Part shown: positions 1 to 5,585 of the stretch, one piece after another | Layout: the number at the start of each line of letters is the position of its first letter | Position numbering within the stretch: the first letter of the stretch is position 1 | DNA from: Methanomassiliicoccaceae archaeon | GTDB taxonomy: Archaea > Thermoplasmatota > Thermoplasmata > Methanomassiliicoccales > Methanomethylophilaceae | Reading direction: 5' to 3' | Assembly (NCBI GenBank): GCA_009776625.1 | Contig: WRNL01000080.1 | Span: forward strand, 1-7,050 | DNA length: 7,050 bases | Position numbers and translations under genes: made by a program | Notes under the pieces: model-generated | Database searches by the model: none | Seen by the model: the letters and a program-made list of their open reading frames with translations, nothing else | What the model was told of the DNA's origin: nothing

Positions 1-241
1 CGTTGCAGATGGTGACGACGTCCAGCCCGGCCTTCTCGGCGAGGGCGAGGTTCCTCGCCGCTGCCGCCAGCCATGTCGCCTTGCTGAACGACCTTATCAC
101 GCCGGGGGCGGGGCAGCAGTTCGCGCCGTCCAGGTCCACCAGCTCGACCCCGAGGGTCTTGAACACCTCCCTCGTCGACTTCTCGATGCCCGGGTACCTG
201 AGTGGCGCGATGCACCCTAGGAAGAACGCATATTTGCTCAT
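1..241 (-). CDS. hdrB: Heterodisulfide reductase subunit B, N-terminal 80 residues (runs off the left edge)
   Basis: HdrB is the catalytic subunit of cytoplasmic HdrABC. It carries the noncubane [4Fe-4S] clusters that cleave the CoM-S-S-CoB heterodisulfide. The visible N-terminus begins MSKYAFFLGC and contains Cys10, the pair Cys42-Cys43 in NCCPAPG, and Cys79 in the last complete codons. This is the start of the CCG-domain pattern C-Xn-CC-Xn-C-x-x-C; the final Cys lies outside the window. The start ATG (241-239) overlaps the TGA stop of hdrC in an ATGA, which indicates translational coupling in an hdrC-hdrB operon. About 70% of the protein is missing because of the window edge, not because of a break in the gene. 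Seen: cysteines, start and overlap. Known: the family's role. The identification is strong because hdrC lies directly upstream. Confidence 0.93.
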   Translation of the reverse strand, partial: MSKYAFFLGCIAPLRYPGIEKSTREVFKTLGVELVDLDGANCCPAPGVIRSFSKATWLAAAARNLALAEKAGLDVVTICN

Positions 242-738
242 TGGCCCACCAGCTCGTTGAACTTTGTCAGGTTGAGCACCTTGTCGAAGTCGGCCTTCGC
301 CGACGCGTCGCCCATCACGGTCCCCGGGTTCTCCGGGAGCCCCAGGTCCTTCCTGAGCGCCCTGATCTTGTCGTTGTTCTCGACTGTGTGGCCGTTCTTT
401 ATCAGGCTCTTCGCCACGTTCTTATGGTTCTCGCGTAGGTCCCCCTCGGCGACCGCCATGTTCCTCAGCGCGGTGATGACGTCGACGACCTGGACGTTGC
501 ACGGGCACCACTCCACGCAGGTGTAGCACGTGGTGCACTGCCACAGGGCGTCGGTGTCCATCGCCTCGTCCTTCAGCCCGAGCAGGGACGCCCTCATGAG
601 GCGTGCCGGCCGCAGCGGGGTCATCATCATGGCGGACGGGCATTTGAGCGAGCACGTGCCGCACTGGAAGCACAGCGTGGCGCTCGACCCCCCCCTTGCC
701 GCTAGTTCCTCTGTGAATTCAGACACAACTTTTTCCAT
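238..738 (-). CDS. hdrC: Heterodisulfide reductase subunit C (HdrC), two [4Fe-4S] ferredoxin-like protein
   Basis: HdrC passes electrons from HdrA to the catalytic HdrB subunit in the soluble HdrABC (often Mvh-linked) complex. The 166-residue protein begins MEKVVSEFTEEL. It has two classic CxxCxxCxxxCP cluster motifs: Cys23/26/29/33 in CFQCGTCSLKCPS, and Cys68/71/74/78 in CTTCYTCVEWCPC, with an extra Cys80. The C-terminal third has no cysteine and is probably helical. The reading frame stays open to 852, but ATG 738 is preferred: the cluster domain starts soon after it, and a TATA box (771-779) would place transcription start near 750, downstream of the longer start. No clear Shine-Dalgarno sequence precedes the ATG, and the leader would be only about 12 bases. 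The stop overlaps the hdrB start by 4 bases. Confidence 0.94.
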   Translation of the reverse strand: MEKVVSEFTEELAARGGSSATLCFQCGTCSLKCPSAMMMTPLRPARLMRASLLGLKDEAMDTDALWQCTTCYTCVEWCPCNVQVVDVITALRNMAVAEGDLRENHKNVAKSLIKNGHTVENNDKIRALRKDLGLPENPGTVMGDASAKADFDKVLNLTKFNELVGQ

Positions 739-770
739 AGAAAACACTGGCTGGTGCAACCACGCATCCG

Positions 771-779
771 TATATAAAA
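771..779 (-). promoter_or_regulatory. TATA box for hdrCB
   Basis: On the minus strand this reads TTTTATATA. Its centre is about 37 bases upstream of the hdrC ATG, which predicts transcription start near 750 and a very short leader. A second AT-rich stretch (TTTTTTAAA, minus strand, about 817-825) lies further upstream and could be an alternative. Position and sequence are seen; promoter function is inferred from archaeal promoter spacing. Confidence 0.6.
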
Positions 780-899
780 CTGGCCTTGATACCAATTCCG
801 TTGCCTGGATGCGTGCTTTAAAAAACTGACAGGGGGGCAAACCACTTCCCAAGGCAGGCCGACCGTCCGCCCCGAAGGGAAGCGCTGGCTAATTGTACG

Positions 900-1004
900 C
901 TATGCCTCTGATCCCCTGCGGCCGTACACCATGGCGACCTCGAGCCTGCCGTTCTTGTACATCTCCTCCAACGCTTCAATCTCGCGCCCTCTGCCGACGA
1001 ACAT
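900..1004 (-). pseudogene. Remnant of an archaeal AAA ATPase, truncated just before the P-loop
   Basis: The 34-codon frame starts MFVGRGREIEALEEMYKNG and continues through RLEVAMVYGRRG before SEA and a TAG stop. This closely resembles the first residues of archaeal ATPases of the AAA/DUF234-type families, where MFVGRExE...L...Y..G..E..V.YGRRRVGKT leads into Walker A. Here similarity stops at YGRR, exactly where RVGKT should follow. No P-loop, Walker B or C-terminal domain is found in the next 160 bases, which run into the hdrC promoter. It lacks all catalytic parts and is best read as a deletion remnant, although its TATA box and Shine-Dalgarno sequence remain. A real 34-residue peptide cannot be excluded. 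Family assignment is from memory of the motif, not from a search. Confidence 0.62.
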
Positions 1005-1010
1005 CTTGGA

Positions 1011-1057
1011 CACTCCGATTTCATATTATGATATGATATGACTATTAAATGCTTAAA
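1011..1057 (-). promoter_or_regulatory. Promoter, inverted repeat and Shine-Dalgarno of the ATPase remnant
   Basis: Reading on the minus strand, a TATA-like TTTAATAG (1042-1049) is followed by overlapping ATATCAT repeats. These include the inverted repeat TCATAT-TATG-ATATGA (1021-1036) with a second ATATGA copy at 1036-1041. A GGAGTG Shine-Dalgarno (1011-1016) follows, six bases before the ATG at 1004. A transcription start near 1020 would give a leader of about 16 bases. The inverted repeat falls between the TATA box and the predicted start, as a repressor operator would. Sequence elements are seen; operator function is inferred. Confidence 0.5.
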
Positions 1058-1123
1058 CCCGGGGATGGCGGCTGTTTGTGCAGGGGACTAGTCAGGGTGC
1101 AACCCACAATAGGCGGTCGCAAT

Positions 1124-1151
1124 GGAAATCTGTCATAGTTGACGGATTTTC
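1124..1151. repeat. 12-bp hairpin with four-base loop in the intergenic region
   Basis: GGAAATCTGTCA (1124-1135) pairs with TGACGGATTTTC (1140-1151) around the loop TAGT. As RNA, all 12 positions pair, two of them as G-U. Flanking AATGG (1121-1125 region) and CCATT (1154-1158) could extend the stem with a bulge. The stretch 1058-1239 has no coding frame I recognise. The hairpin could be part of a small RNA, the end of a decayed mobile element or a terminator; nothing in the sequence decides this. Confidence 0.55.
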
Positions 1152-1183
1152 TCACCATTAGTGGGAGAGATTCACGGTGATGG

Positions 1184-1225
1184 AAAAATGGTCATGCAGA
1201 GAATCTATTTGCTGACACCATTTTT
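1184..1225. repeat. 9-bp perfect inverted repeat ending in a T-run
   Basis: AAAAATGGT (1184-1192) and ACCATTTTT (1217-1225) are perfect inverted copies separated by 24 bases, and the right arm continues as seven Ts (1221-1227). GTCA next to the left arm and TGAC next to the right arm lengthen the potential stem with a small bulge. It sits immediately before the 23-bp tandem array. The T-run after the stem resembles a terminator for plus-strand transcription arriving from the left, which would insulate the array and the ATPase gene. That role is inferred. Confidence 0.45.
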
Positions 1226-1239
1226 TTGATATACATTTT

Positions 1240-1390
1240 ATGCAATTGTTATGTTGGAATCTATGCAATTGTTATGTTGGAATCTATGCAATTGTTATGT
1301 TGGAATCTATGCAATTGTTATGTTGGAATCTATGCAATTGTTATGTTGGAATCTATGCAAATGTTATGTTGGAATCTATGCAAATGTTAT
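1240..1390. repeat. Tandem array of a 23-bp repeat, six full copies plus 13 bases
   Basis: The unit starts ATGCAATTG, continues TTATGTT and ends GGAATCT. Full copies start at 1240, 1263, 1286, 1309, 1332 and 1355, and a partial copy covers 1378-1390. Copies 1-5 are identical, with the palindrome CAATTG. Copies 6 and 7 have CAAATG instead, a single change shared by the two copies nearest the gene. There are no spacers, so this is not CRISPR. Because 23 is not a multiple of three and the unit has no plus-strand stop in any phase, a 71-codon open frame runs through the array as an artefact. The last copy departs from the consensus exactly where a TATA-like TTATAATAA begins. The array may be a set of protein-binding sites, or a slipping repeat that varies in copy number between strains. 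Confidence 0.93.
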
Positions 1391-1423
1391 AATAATTCAA
1401 ATGCAGTGTCATGTAATAGGAGA
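1387..1423 (+). promoter_or_regulatory. TATA box and ribosome-binding site of the DUF4143 ATPase
   Basis: TTATAATAA (1387-1395) is about 43 bases before the GTG start and predicts transcription start near 1417. AGGAG (1418-1422) is a Shine-Dalgarno match with a somewhat long spacing of 11 bases. The TATA box grows out of the last, partial 23-bp repeat, so the array lies directly upstream of or against the basal promoter. Confidence 0.5.
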
Positions 1424-1433
1424 ATAACAGCCT

Positions 1434-2705
1434 GTGGATAGTGATGATGTGCGCAACAAGTATCGTCCGAGGGTAATAGACGGCATACTGTCGAAGAAAC
1501 TATCAACATTCGGCGGAGTCCTGATAACCGGTCCTAGGTCATGCGGTAAATCTTGGACAGGGCTTTTCCATTCCCGTTCTGCGCTGTTAATGGGTGATGC
1601 GAAAACGAACAACTATGCTGAGATGAACCCCGAGTCCGCCTTGACGGGGGAACACCCCCGCCTGATGGATGAGTGGCAGGATGTTCCGGATTTATGGGAT
1701 CTCGCACGGAAGAACATCGATTCGGAGGCAGGGAAAGGGATGTACATATTCACAGGCTCATCAGTGCCGCCATTCGGCAAGACGCGCCATACGGGCATAG
1801 GCAGGTTCGCAATGCTTGAGATGAGGACGATGTCCCTTTTCGAGTCAGGGGACAGCAACGGTCATGCGGGATTGTCAAAGCTGTTCGGGGCGGGGATCCA
1901 AGAGGCCATACCATCCGAGATCAACTACCCCAAGGCCGTGGACCTCATATGCAGAGGGGGGTGGCCAGGGGGGCTCTTGATGGATGACGAGGGGGCGATG
2001 GACATATCTTACGAATACATCAGGTCAGTGATGAGGATGGACATGTCCCGCGTCGACGGGACGAGGCGGAGCCAGGCCACGACGGAGCTCATTCTGAGGT
2101 CTCTTGCCAGGAACAACGCCACATCGACGAGCATACCTGTCATCGCCGCGGACGCAGAGGGCACGGGGGTGGGCGTGTCGGAACAGACCGTCCGGGACTA
2201 CTTGGACATCTTCAAGAAAATATACGTCATAGACGAGCAGCCCGCATGGCATCCCGCCATCCGCTCGAGGATGCGTGTGCGCGTGCTTCCGAAGAGGCAT
2301 TTCACCGATCCGTCGTTGGCCGCCGCCGCCATGGGCGCGACGCCCGAGATACTGTACAAGGACACGAGGACCGCCGGTTTCCTCTTCGAATCGCTGTGTT
2401 ACCGTGACCTTTCCGTCTATGCCTCGGCAATGGGGGGGAGGGTATTCCATTTCAGAGAGAGCAACGGCCTGGAGGTAGATGCCGTCGTGGAGTTGCCCGA
2501 CGGGAGGTGGGGCGCGGTGGAGGTCAAGATGGGGGTGTCCGAGTTCGACAAAGCCGCTGCGAACCTAAACCGCCTCAGGGGGATGATGGTCTCGGCGGGA
2601 CACAGGGAGCCATCGTTCCTGATGATACTCAACGTGACCGGCGTTGCGGCGCATAGGAGGCCGGACGGCGTGTTCGAGGTGCCGATAGATTGCCTGGGTC
2701 CGTGA
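1434..2705 (+). CDS. AAA family ATPase with C-terminal DUF4143 domain
   Basis: The 423-residue protein is of the AAA_14/DUF4143 type, common in archaea and anaerobic bacteria and without an established function. The N-terminal NTPase part has Walker A GPRSCGKS (33-40), Walker B-like RLMDEWQ (76-82, Asp79-Glu80), sensor-type FTGSS (106-110) and an arginine-bearing GIGRF (121-125). The middle and C-terminal part includes RGGWPGG near 174 and a PD-(D/E)xK-like arrangement: Glu347 and Asp349 in LEVD, then Glu363 and Lys365 in EVK. The GTG at 1434 is used because an in-frame TAA at 1425-1427 excludes any longer start. It is convergent with hom and shares no operon. The first 60 codons look more AT-rich than the rest. 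A 23-bp repeat array abuts its promoter. The length is usual for the family and all key motifs are intact, so it is probably functional. Role inferred: accessory NTPase, possibly defence-, toxin- or mobile-element-linked. Confidence 0.92.
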   Translation: MDSDDVRNKYRPRVIDGILSKKLSTFGGVLITGPRSCGKSWTGLFHSRSALLMGDAKTNNYAEMNPESALTGEHPRLMDEWQDVPDLWDLARKNIDSEAGKGMYIFTGSSVPPFGKTRHTGIGRFAMLEMRTMSLFESGDSNGHAGLSKLFGAGIQEAIPSEINYPKAVDLICRGGWPGGLLMDDEGAMDISYEYIRSVMRMDMSRVDGTRRSQATTELILRSLARNNATSTSIPVIAADAEGTGVGVSEQTVRDYLDIFKKIYVIDEQPAWHPAIRSRMRVRVLPKRHFTDPSLAAAAMGATPEILYKDTRTAGFLFESLCYRDLSVYASAMGGRVFHFRESNGLEVDAVVELPDGRWGAVEVKMGVSEFDKAAANLNRLRGMMVSAGHREPSFLMILNVTGVAAHRRPDGVFEVPIDCLGP

Positions 2706-2737
2706 CGTCATCGCCGAAACGACCCCGCCATCATGTC

Positions 2738-2754
2738 CACAGGGACGGCCTGTG
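2738..2754. terminator. Possible hairpin between convergent genes
   Basis: CACAGG (2738-2743) and CCTGTG (2749-2754) form a 6-bp stem around GACGG in the 59-base gap between the ends of the ATPase and hom genes. There is no T-run on either strand, so archaeal oligo-U termination is not evident. A weak candidate for a shared terminator. Confidence 0.25.
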
Positions 2755-2764
2755 TTATAGCCGC

Positions 2765-3736
2765 TTAAGCACGTTTGCGGGATGCGACCATGCCACGGGC
2801 GATCTCTATCACGTCGCCCATCACAGCGCTGGCCGTCGCGCTCCCGCCTGCGCCCTGCCCGTAGAACATGGCGTCGCCGATGAAGTCGCCCCGGACGACG
2901 ATGGCGTTGTACACGTCGTCGACTATCGCCAAGGGGTCGCTCAGGGGCACGCGCTCGGGCCCCACGGTGCAACGGACCTCGCCGTCGATGAGCTTTGCCC
3001 TTCCGATGAGCTTGATCGCGTACCCTGCGGCTCTCGCGTCCTTGATGTCGTCCGCCGTGATGTCGCCGATCCCCTTCCTCTCGACCCTGCCGCCGTCGAC
3101 CATCTTCCCGAACGCGACCCAGGAGAGGATGCAGATCTTCCTGCAGGCGTCGTGCCCCTCGATGTCGGCGGTGGGGTCGTTCTCCGCGTACCCTTTCTCC
3201 TGCGCGTCCTTCAGCGCGTCGGCGAAAGGCTTGCCCTCGTCGCGCATAACCGTGAGGATGTAGTTGGACGTACCGTTCAGTATCCCGTACACCTCGTCTA
3301 TCCTGTTCGCCGCCAGGCATTGCCTGAGCGGGCGGATTATGGGTATGCCGCCGCCGACGCTGGCCTCGAATAGGTAGCTTGCGCCGCTCCGCCTCGCGAT
3401 CTCCATCAGCTCCAGGCCGTGCGTGGCAACGAGCTCCTTGTTGCTCGTCACGACGCTCTTGCCCCCTGCCAGAGCCGCTTTGGTGAAGTCGTAGGCATGG
3501 CGCACCCCCCCGATCGTCTCGATGACGATGGATATCTCGGGATCGTTCATAACGTCGTTGAAGTCTTTCGTCACCAGCCCCCATGCGGGGTGGCTGCTCA
3601 GGTCGATTATGTCAACGATCCTTTTGACCCTGACCGAATCGCCGACCCGTTCCTCTATCAGCCCGGCGTTCTGGACCGCGACCTCATATGTGGCGGAACC
3701 GACTACGCCGAACCCAACTATCGCAATGTCTATCAT
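2765..3736 (-). CDS. hom: Homoserine dehydrogenase (short form, no ACT domain)
   Basis: Homoserine dehydrogenase reduces L-aspartate 4-semialdehyde to L-homoserine with NAD(P)H, the branch point to threonine and methionine, in the cytoplasm. The 323-residue protein has the Rossmann nucleotide-binding loop GFGVVG (8-13), SNKELVA (98-104, Lys100), GGGIP (128-132) and NGTSNY (154-159). The catalytic block GYAENDPTADIEGHDACRK supplies Glu185, Asp196 and Lys200. GQGAGGSATASAV (293-305) closes the nucleotide site. The length fits the single-domain archaeal form with no C-terminal regulatory ACT domain, so allosteric threonine inhibition through ACT is not expected. The frame stays open to a GTG at 3931 that touches the fic stop, but the extra 65 residues are Arg/Pro-rich and unlike the family. 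ATG 3736 puts the dinucleotide fold at the N-terminus as usual. No kinase or synthase gene of the pathway is adjacent. Confidence 0.95.
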   Translation of the reverse strand: MIDIAIVGFGVVGSATYEVAVQNAGLIEERVGDSVRVKRIVDIIDLSSHPAWGLVTKDFNDVMNDPEISIVIETIGGVRHAYDFTKAALAGGKSVVTSNKELVATHGLELMEIARRSGASYLFEASVGGGIPIIRPLRQCLAANRIDEVYGILNGTSNYILTVMRDEGKPFADALKDAQEKGYAENDPTADIEGHDACRKICILSWVAFGKMVDGGRVERKGIGDITADDIKDARAAGYAIKLIGRAKLIDGEVRCTVGPERVPLSDPLAIVDDVYNAIVVRGDFIGDAMFYGQGAGGSATASAVMGDVIEIARGMVASRKRA

Positions 3737-3796
3737 GTTGCCCACTTCAATTTTTCCGCATTTCAAAGCGTATTTGCCAGTTGGGTATGCGTTTTT

Positions 3797-3807
3797 GATA
3801 TTTATCG
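3797..3807 (-). promoter_or_regulatory. Probable TATA box of hom
   Basis: The minus strand reads GATAAATATCA here, in an AT-rich pocket between GC-rich stretches. It predicts transcription start near 3777 and a leader of about 40 bases to the ATG at 3736. No strong Shine-Dalgarno sequence is seen; GAAGTGG lies a few bases before the start. This implies that hom has its own promoter although fic lies upstream on the same strand with a 191-base gap. Confidence 0.4.
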
Positions 3808-3927
3808 TCACCCCTGCCGCGCCATGCGCTGACCGTCCCATCAGGGTCGCCGGCGGCGACGGCGGCGGAGGCGGAACCCGGGCGCACGGGGCCCACAGAC
3901 GCCAAGTCAGGAGCCGCCGTGCCCGGC

Positions 3928-5109
3928 TCACGTCGGCTGGAACAGAGGGTCCACCGAGTCGTCCGTGTCGCTCAGTATCCCCAACAACGCCTCCGCTTTG
4001 TAAAGCCTGCCCTTGCGCTTACCCGGCTCCTCGGACAGGACCCCTGCGGCGGATAGGGCGTCGATGAGCCTCTGCGCGGTAGGGTCGGTCACGCCCAGCC
4101 GCTCTGTGACGTCCCTCACCCTGACGTAAGGGTTCTCGAACAGCATGTCGCAGAGCAGCCGCAGGTTCCTGTCGCCTTCGGAGATCCTGTGCAGGCGCGA
4201 CCTGTACTCGGAGACGAGGTCTATCGTCTTTGACGCGCTGGCTATCTGAGAGTCCACGGCGTTTAGGAAATAGCCGAGCCACCTCTCGAACGCACCCTTG
4301 CTGCTGACCTCGAAGAGGATGTTGCTGTACATCTTCCTCCGCCTGTTGAAGTACTCGCTCAGGTACAGGAAGGGATGCTCCATCATACCGCTTTTCTTGA
4401 GCATCAGCATTATCAGCAGCCTGCCCGTCCTCCCGTTGCCGTCGAAGAACGGGTGGATCACCTCGAACTGATAATGGGCGATCGCGGCATCCAGGAGCGG
4501 GTTGCCGGAGCCCTCCCGGATGTAGGCGAAGAGGTCCTCCAGAAGTTCATCCAGGTAGGACTCGAGGGGCGGCACGAAGAACGCGTCCTCCAACGACTCC
4601 CATCTCTGCCCCACCTTGACCGGCGCGTCCCGGACCATCCCGGGCGACATGTTCGCGCCACGGGCGCCGCGCATAAGCATCCCATGTAGCCTCCGGATAA
4701 GGTCCAAGGTGATCTCGCCCCCTTTGCCGATATCCTCGATGCCGGATACAAGAGCCTCCTTGTAGTTCAGGACTTCTTGGAGATCCGATGATTTCACAGG
4801 ATCCCTCACGACCTCCCTCTCGCCTTTGTATGTGTCCTCTATGTCCGTCCGTATGCCCTCGATCCTGGAGCTGTAGACGGCCTCTTTCCTGGAAAAAGCA
4901 TCAATTAGCACGAGGCGTTCGTTCTCATCGATCCCGTCGAGCCTCCCGTCGAGCCTGGAGAGCCTCACACTCGTTTCGAAGAACCTCCTGGTTAGGTCGC
5001 CGCTCAGGTTCAGCTTAGGGGGGAGCTTGTCCGGCACAAAGTAAAGGAACCCCCTCTCAGACCTCTTCAGCTCGCCCGAGGCGTTCTCTGTGAACCGATA
5101 GCTTTCCAT
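3928..5109 (-). CDS. Fic-domain protein (probable AMP transferase) with N-terminal inhibitory motif and C-terminal winged-helix-like region
   Basis: Fic proteins usually transfer AMP from ATP to a hydroxyl on a target protein. The 393-residue protein has the complete catalytic motif HPFFDGNGR (219-227), with His219 as general base, Asp/Asn for metal and phosphate, and Arg227. SSRIEG (80-85) fits the N-terminal inhibitory helix motif [S/T]xxxE[G/N] of class II Fic proteins, so Glu84 should block ATP positioning and no separate antitoxin is needed. The N-terminus (about 30-100) resembles the Fic_N domain. Residues about 313-372 (RLLCDMLFENPYVRVRDVTERLGV...RLIDALSAAGVL) look like a winged helix-turn-helix, as in many free-standing Fic proteins. 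The ATG at 5109 sits one TATA distance from an AT-rich promoter, which suggests a leaderless message. The target is unknown. Motif and architecture are seen; activity is by family. Confidence 0.93.
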   Translation of the reverse strand: MESYRFTENASGELKRSERGFLYFVPDKLPPKLNLSGDLTRRFFETSVRLSRLDGRLDGIDENERLVLIDAFSRKEAVYSSRIEGIRTDIEDTYKGEREVVRDPVKSSDLQEVLNYKEALVSGIEDIGKGGEITLDLIRRLHGMLMRGARGANMSPGMVRDAPVKVGQRWESLEDAFFVPPLESYLDELLEDLFAYIREGSGNPLLDAAIAHYQFEVIHPFFDGNGRTGRLLIMLMLKKSGMMEHPFLYLSEYFNRRRKMYSNILFEVSSKGAFERWLGYFLNAVDSQIASASKTIDLVSEYRSRLHRISEGDRNLRLLCDMLFENPYVRVRDVTERLGVTDPTAQRLIDALSAAGVLSEEPGKRKGRLYKAEALLGILSDTDDSVDPLFQPT

Positions 5110-5131
5110 ATGGGAATAAGGGCGAAGCAGG

Positions 5132-5153
5132 ATAAATAGTTTATTTAAATAAA
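5132..5153 (-). promoter_or_regulatory. Leaderless-type fic promoter with a 14-bp palindrome
   Basis: CTATTTAT (minus strand, 5132-5139) is centred about 27 bases before the fic ATG, the usual distance from a TATA box to the transcription start, so the message would begin at or near the start codon. No Shine-Dalgarno sequence is present. Directly upstream, TTTATTTAAATAAA (5140-5153) is a perfect palindrome touching the TATA/BRE position. It could be an operator, possibly for the winged-helix end of Fic itself. The operator role is inferred, and AT-rich palindromes also arise by chance. Confidence 0.5.
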
Positions 5154-5501
5154 ATATTCATTCAAATAATTTAATCAAATATTTTTTATTAAAAAATGTT
5201 TTAGATAAAAATCTTCTGAATAAAAAATAATACCTTTTTCTTTACCTATGGCTGTTGAGAACAGCCCCGCATGACTGTCTAACGCAGTACGAGGGCGGGA
5301 AATCTGCGCGTAGGCGTGAACCTAGTTGTGCGAGGGGGTAGCGGGATGACAGTGATGCGATTGACACTGTTGTGATGCGGTAGCATATCCCCATCTGTGG
5401 CGGCCGGTATGCGGAGGGCATGCGCATGGCCCCCGTGCGCGTCGGGTTCCCCTTGCGGTGACGTTCTCCGTACAACTCGGCGGGCAGGATGTCGCCCCAG
5501 A

Positions 5502-5531
5502 CAGAAAATTTGATAACGGATAGCGGTTATC
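5502..5531 (+). promoter_or_regulatory. AT-rich element and GATAAC/GTTATC inverted repeat upstream of the COG2403-type gene
   Basis: AAAATTTGATAA (from about 5505) is TATA-like and would start transcription near 5535, leaving a leader of about 50 bases. GATAAC (5512-5517) and GTTATC (5526-5531) are perfect inverted arms around 8 bases and fall between this TATA candidate and the predicted start, a usual place for an archaeal repressor site. The sequence is seen; function is inferred. Confidence 0.4.
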
Positions 5532-5561
5532 GGACGGGACAGGGCTAGAGCCAATACTAGG

Positions 5562-5582
5562 TATAAAAGGAAAGGAGAGAGG
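5562..5582 (+). promoter_or_regulatory. TATAAAAG element and ribosome-binding site before the COG2403-type gene
   Basis: TATAAAAG (5562-5569) is an excellent TATA box but only about 20 bases from the ATG, so its start would fall at or just inside the gene. GGAGAGAGG (5574-5582) is purine-rich, with GGAG at a good Shine-Dalgarno distance from ATG 5586. The two imply different start sites: leaderless from this TATA box, or a leadered message from the element near 5505. Confidence 0.5.
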
Positions 5583-5585
5583 AAA

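Larger units (their letters stand above)
5110..5585. other. Gene-free interval: AT-rich part then GC-rich part with inverted repeats
   Basis: Positions 5131-5240 are almost pure A+T and include a hairpin ATTTTTT-ATT-AAAAAAT (5181-5197). From about 5245 to 5500 composition returns to GC-rich, but no frame gives a recognisable protein. Inverted repeats in this part are GGCTGTT-GAG-AACAGCC (5250-5266), ACAGTG/CACTGT (around 5348-5371) and the near-palindrome GGGCATGCGCATGGCCC (5416-5432). Read on the minus strand, the 5250-5266 hairpin is followed by U-rich sequence, as at an RNA end. No tRNA, SRP RNA or RNase P RNA signature is found. It may be a small RNA gene, a long leader of the gene at 5586, or decayed sequence. 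Confidence 0.5.

Noticed and set aside
739..852. Longer hdrC start at 852
   Set aside because: The added residues cross the TATA box and predicted transcription start, and do not resemble an HdrC N-terminus.
736..1004. Reading the TAG at 900-902 as pyrrolysine to extend the ATPase remnant
   Set aside because: The frame continues for a while but shows no P-loop or ATPase features and runs into the hdrC promoter and coding region.
818..1024. A 68-codon minus-strand frame starting at 1024
   Set aside because: It is another frame of the ATPase remnant; the ATG at 1004 frame gives the recognisable ATPase start.
1240..1390. CRISPR array
   Set aside because: The repeats are directly adjacent with no unique spacers, and no cas gene is near.
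1226..1441. A 71-codon open frame through the 23-bp array, rich in Cys, Met and Leu
   Set aside because: It starts at TTG without a ribosome-binding site and is open only because the repeat has no plus-strand stop in any phase. The residues are the three-phase translation of the repeat.
2565..3584. Long minus-strand frame of 339 codons over hom
   Set aside because: Arg/Gly-rich shadow of homoserine dehydrogenase in a GC-rich gene; the hom frame has all family motifs.
3911..3929. GAGCCG/CGGCTC hairpin at the fic stop codon
   Set aside because: A 6-bp stem overlapping the stop in very GC-rich sequence, without a T-run on either side. Chance pairing is likely.
3737..3931. N-terminal extension of homoserine dehydrogenase to GTG 3931, overlapping the fic stop
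   Set aside because: The 65 extra residues are Arg/Pro-rich low-complexity translation of GC-rich sequence, and the Rossmann fold starts naturally at ATG 3736.
5242..5475. A 77-codon minus-strand frame in the gene-free interval
   Set aside because: TTG start, no Shine-Dalgarno, no recognisable domain, and its bases form several inverted repeats better explained as non-coding.
5245..5560. tRNA, SRP RNA or RNase P RNA gene
   Set aside because: No T-loop GTTC pattern, no SRP tetraloop region and no conserved RNase P core (GAGGAAAGTCC) was found on either strand.
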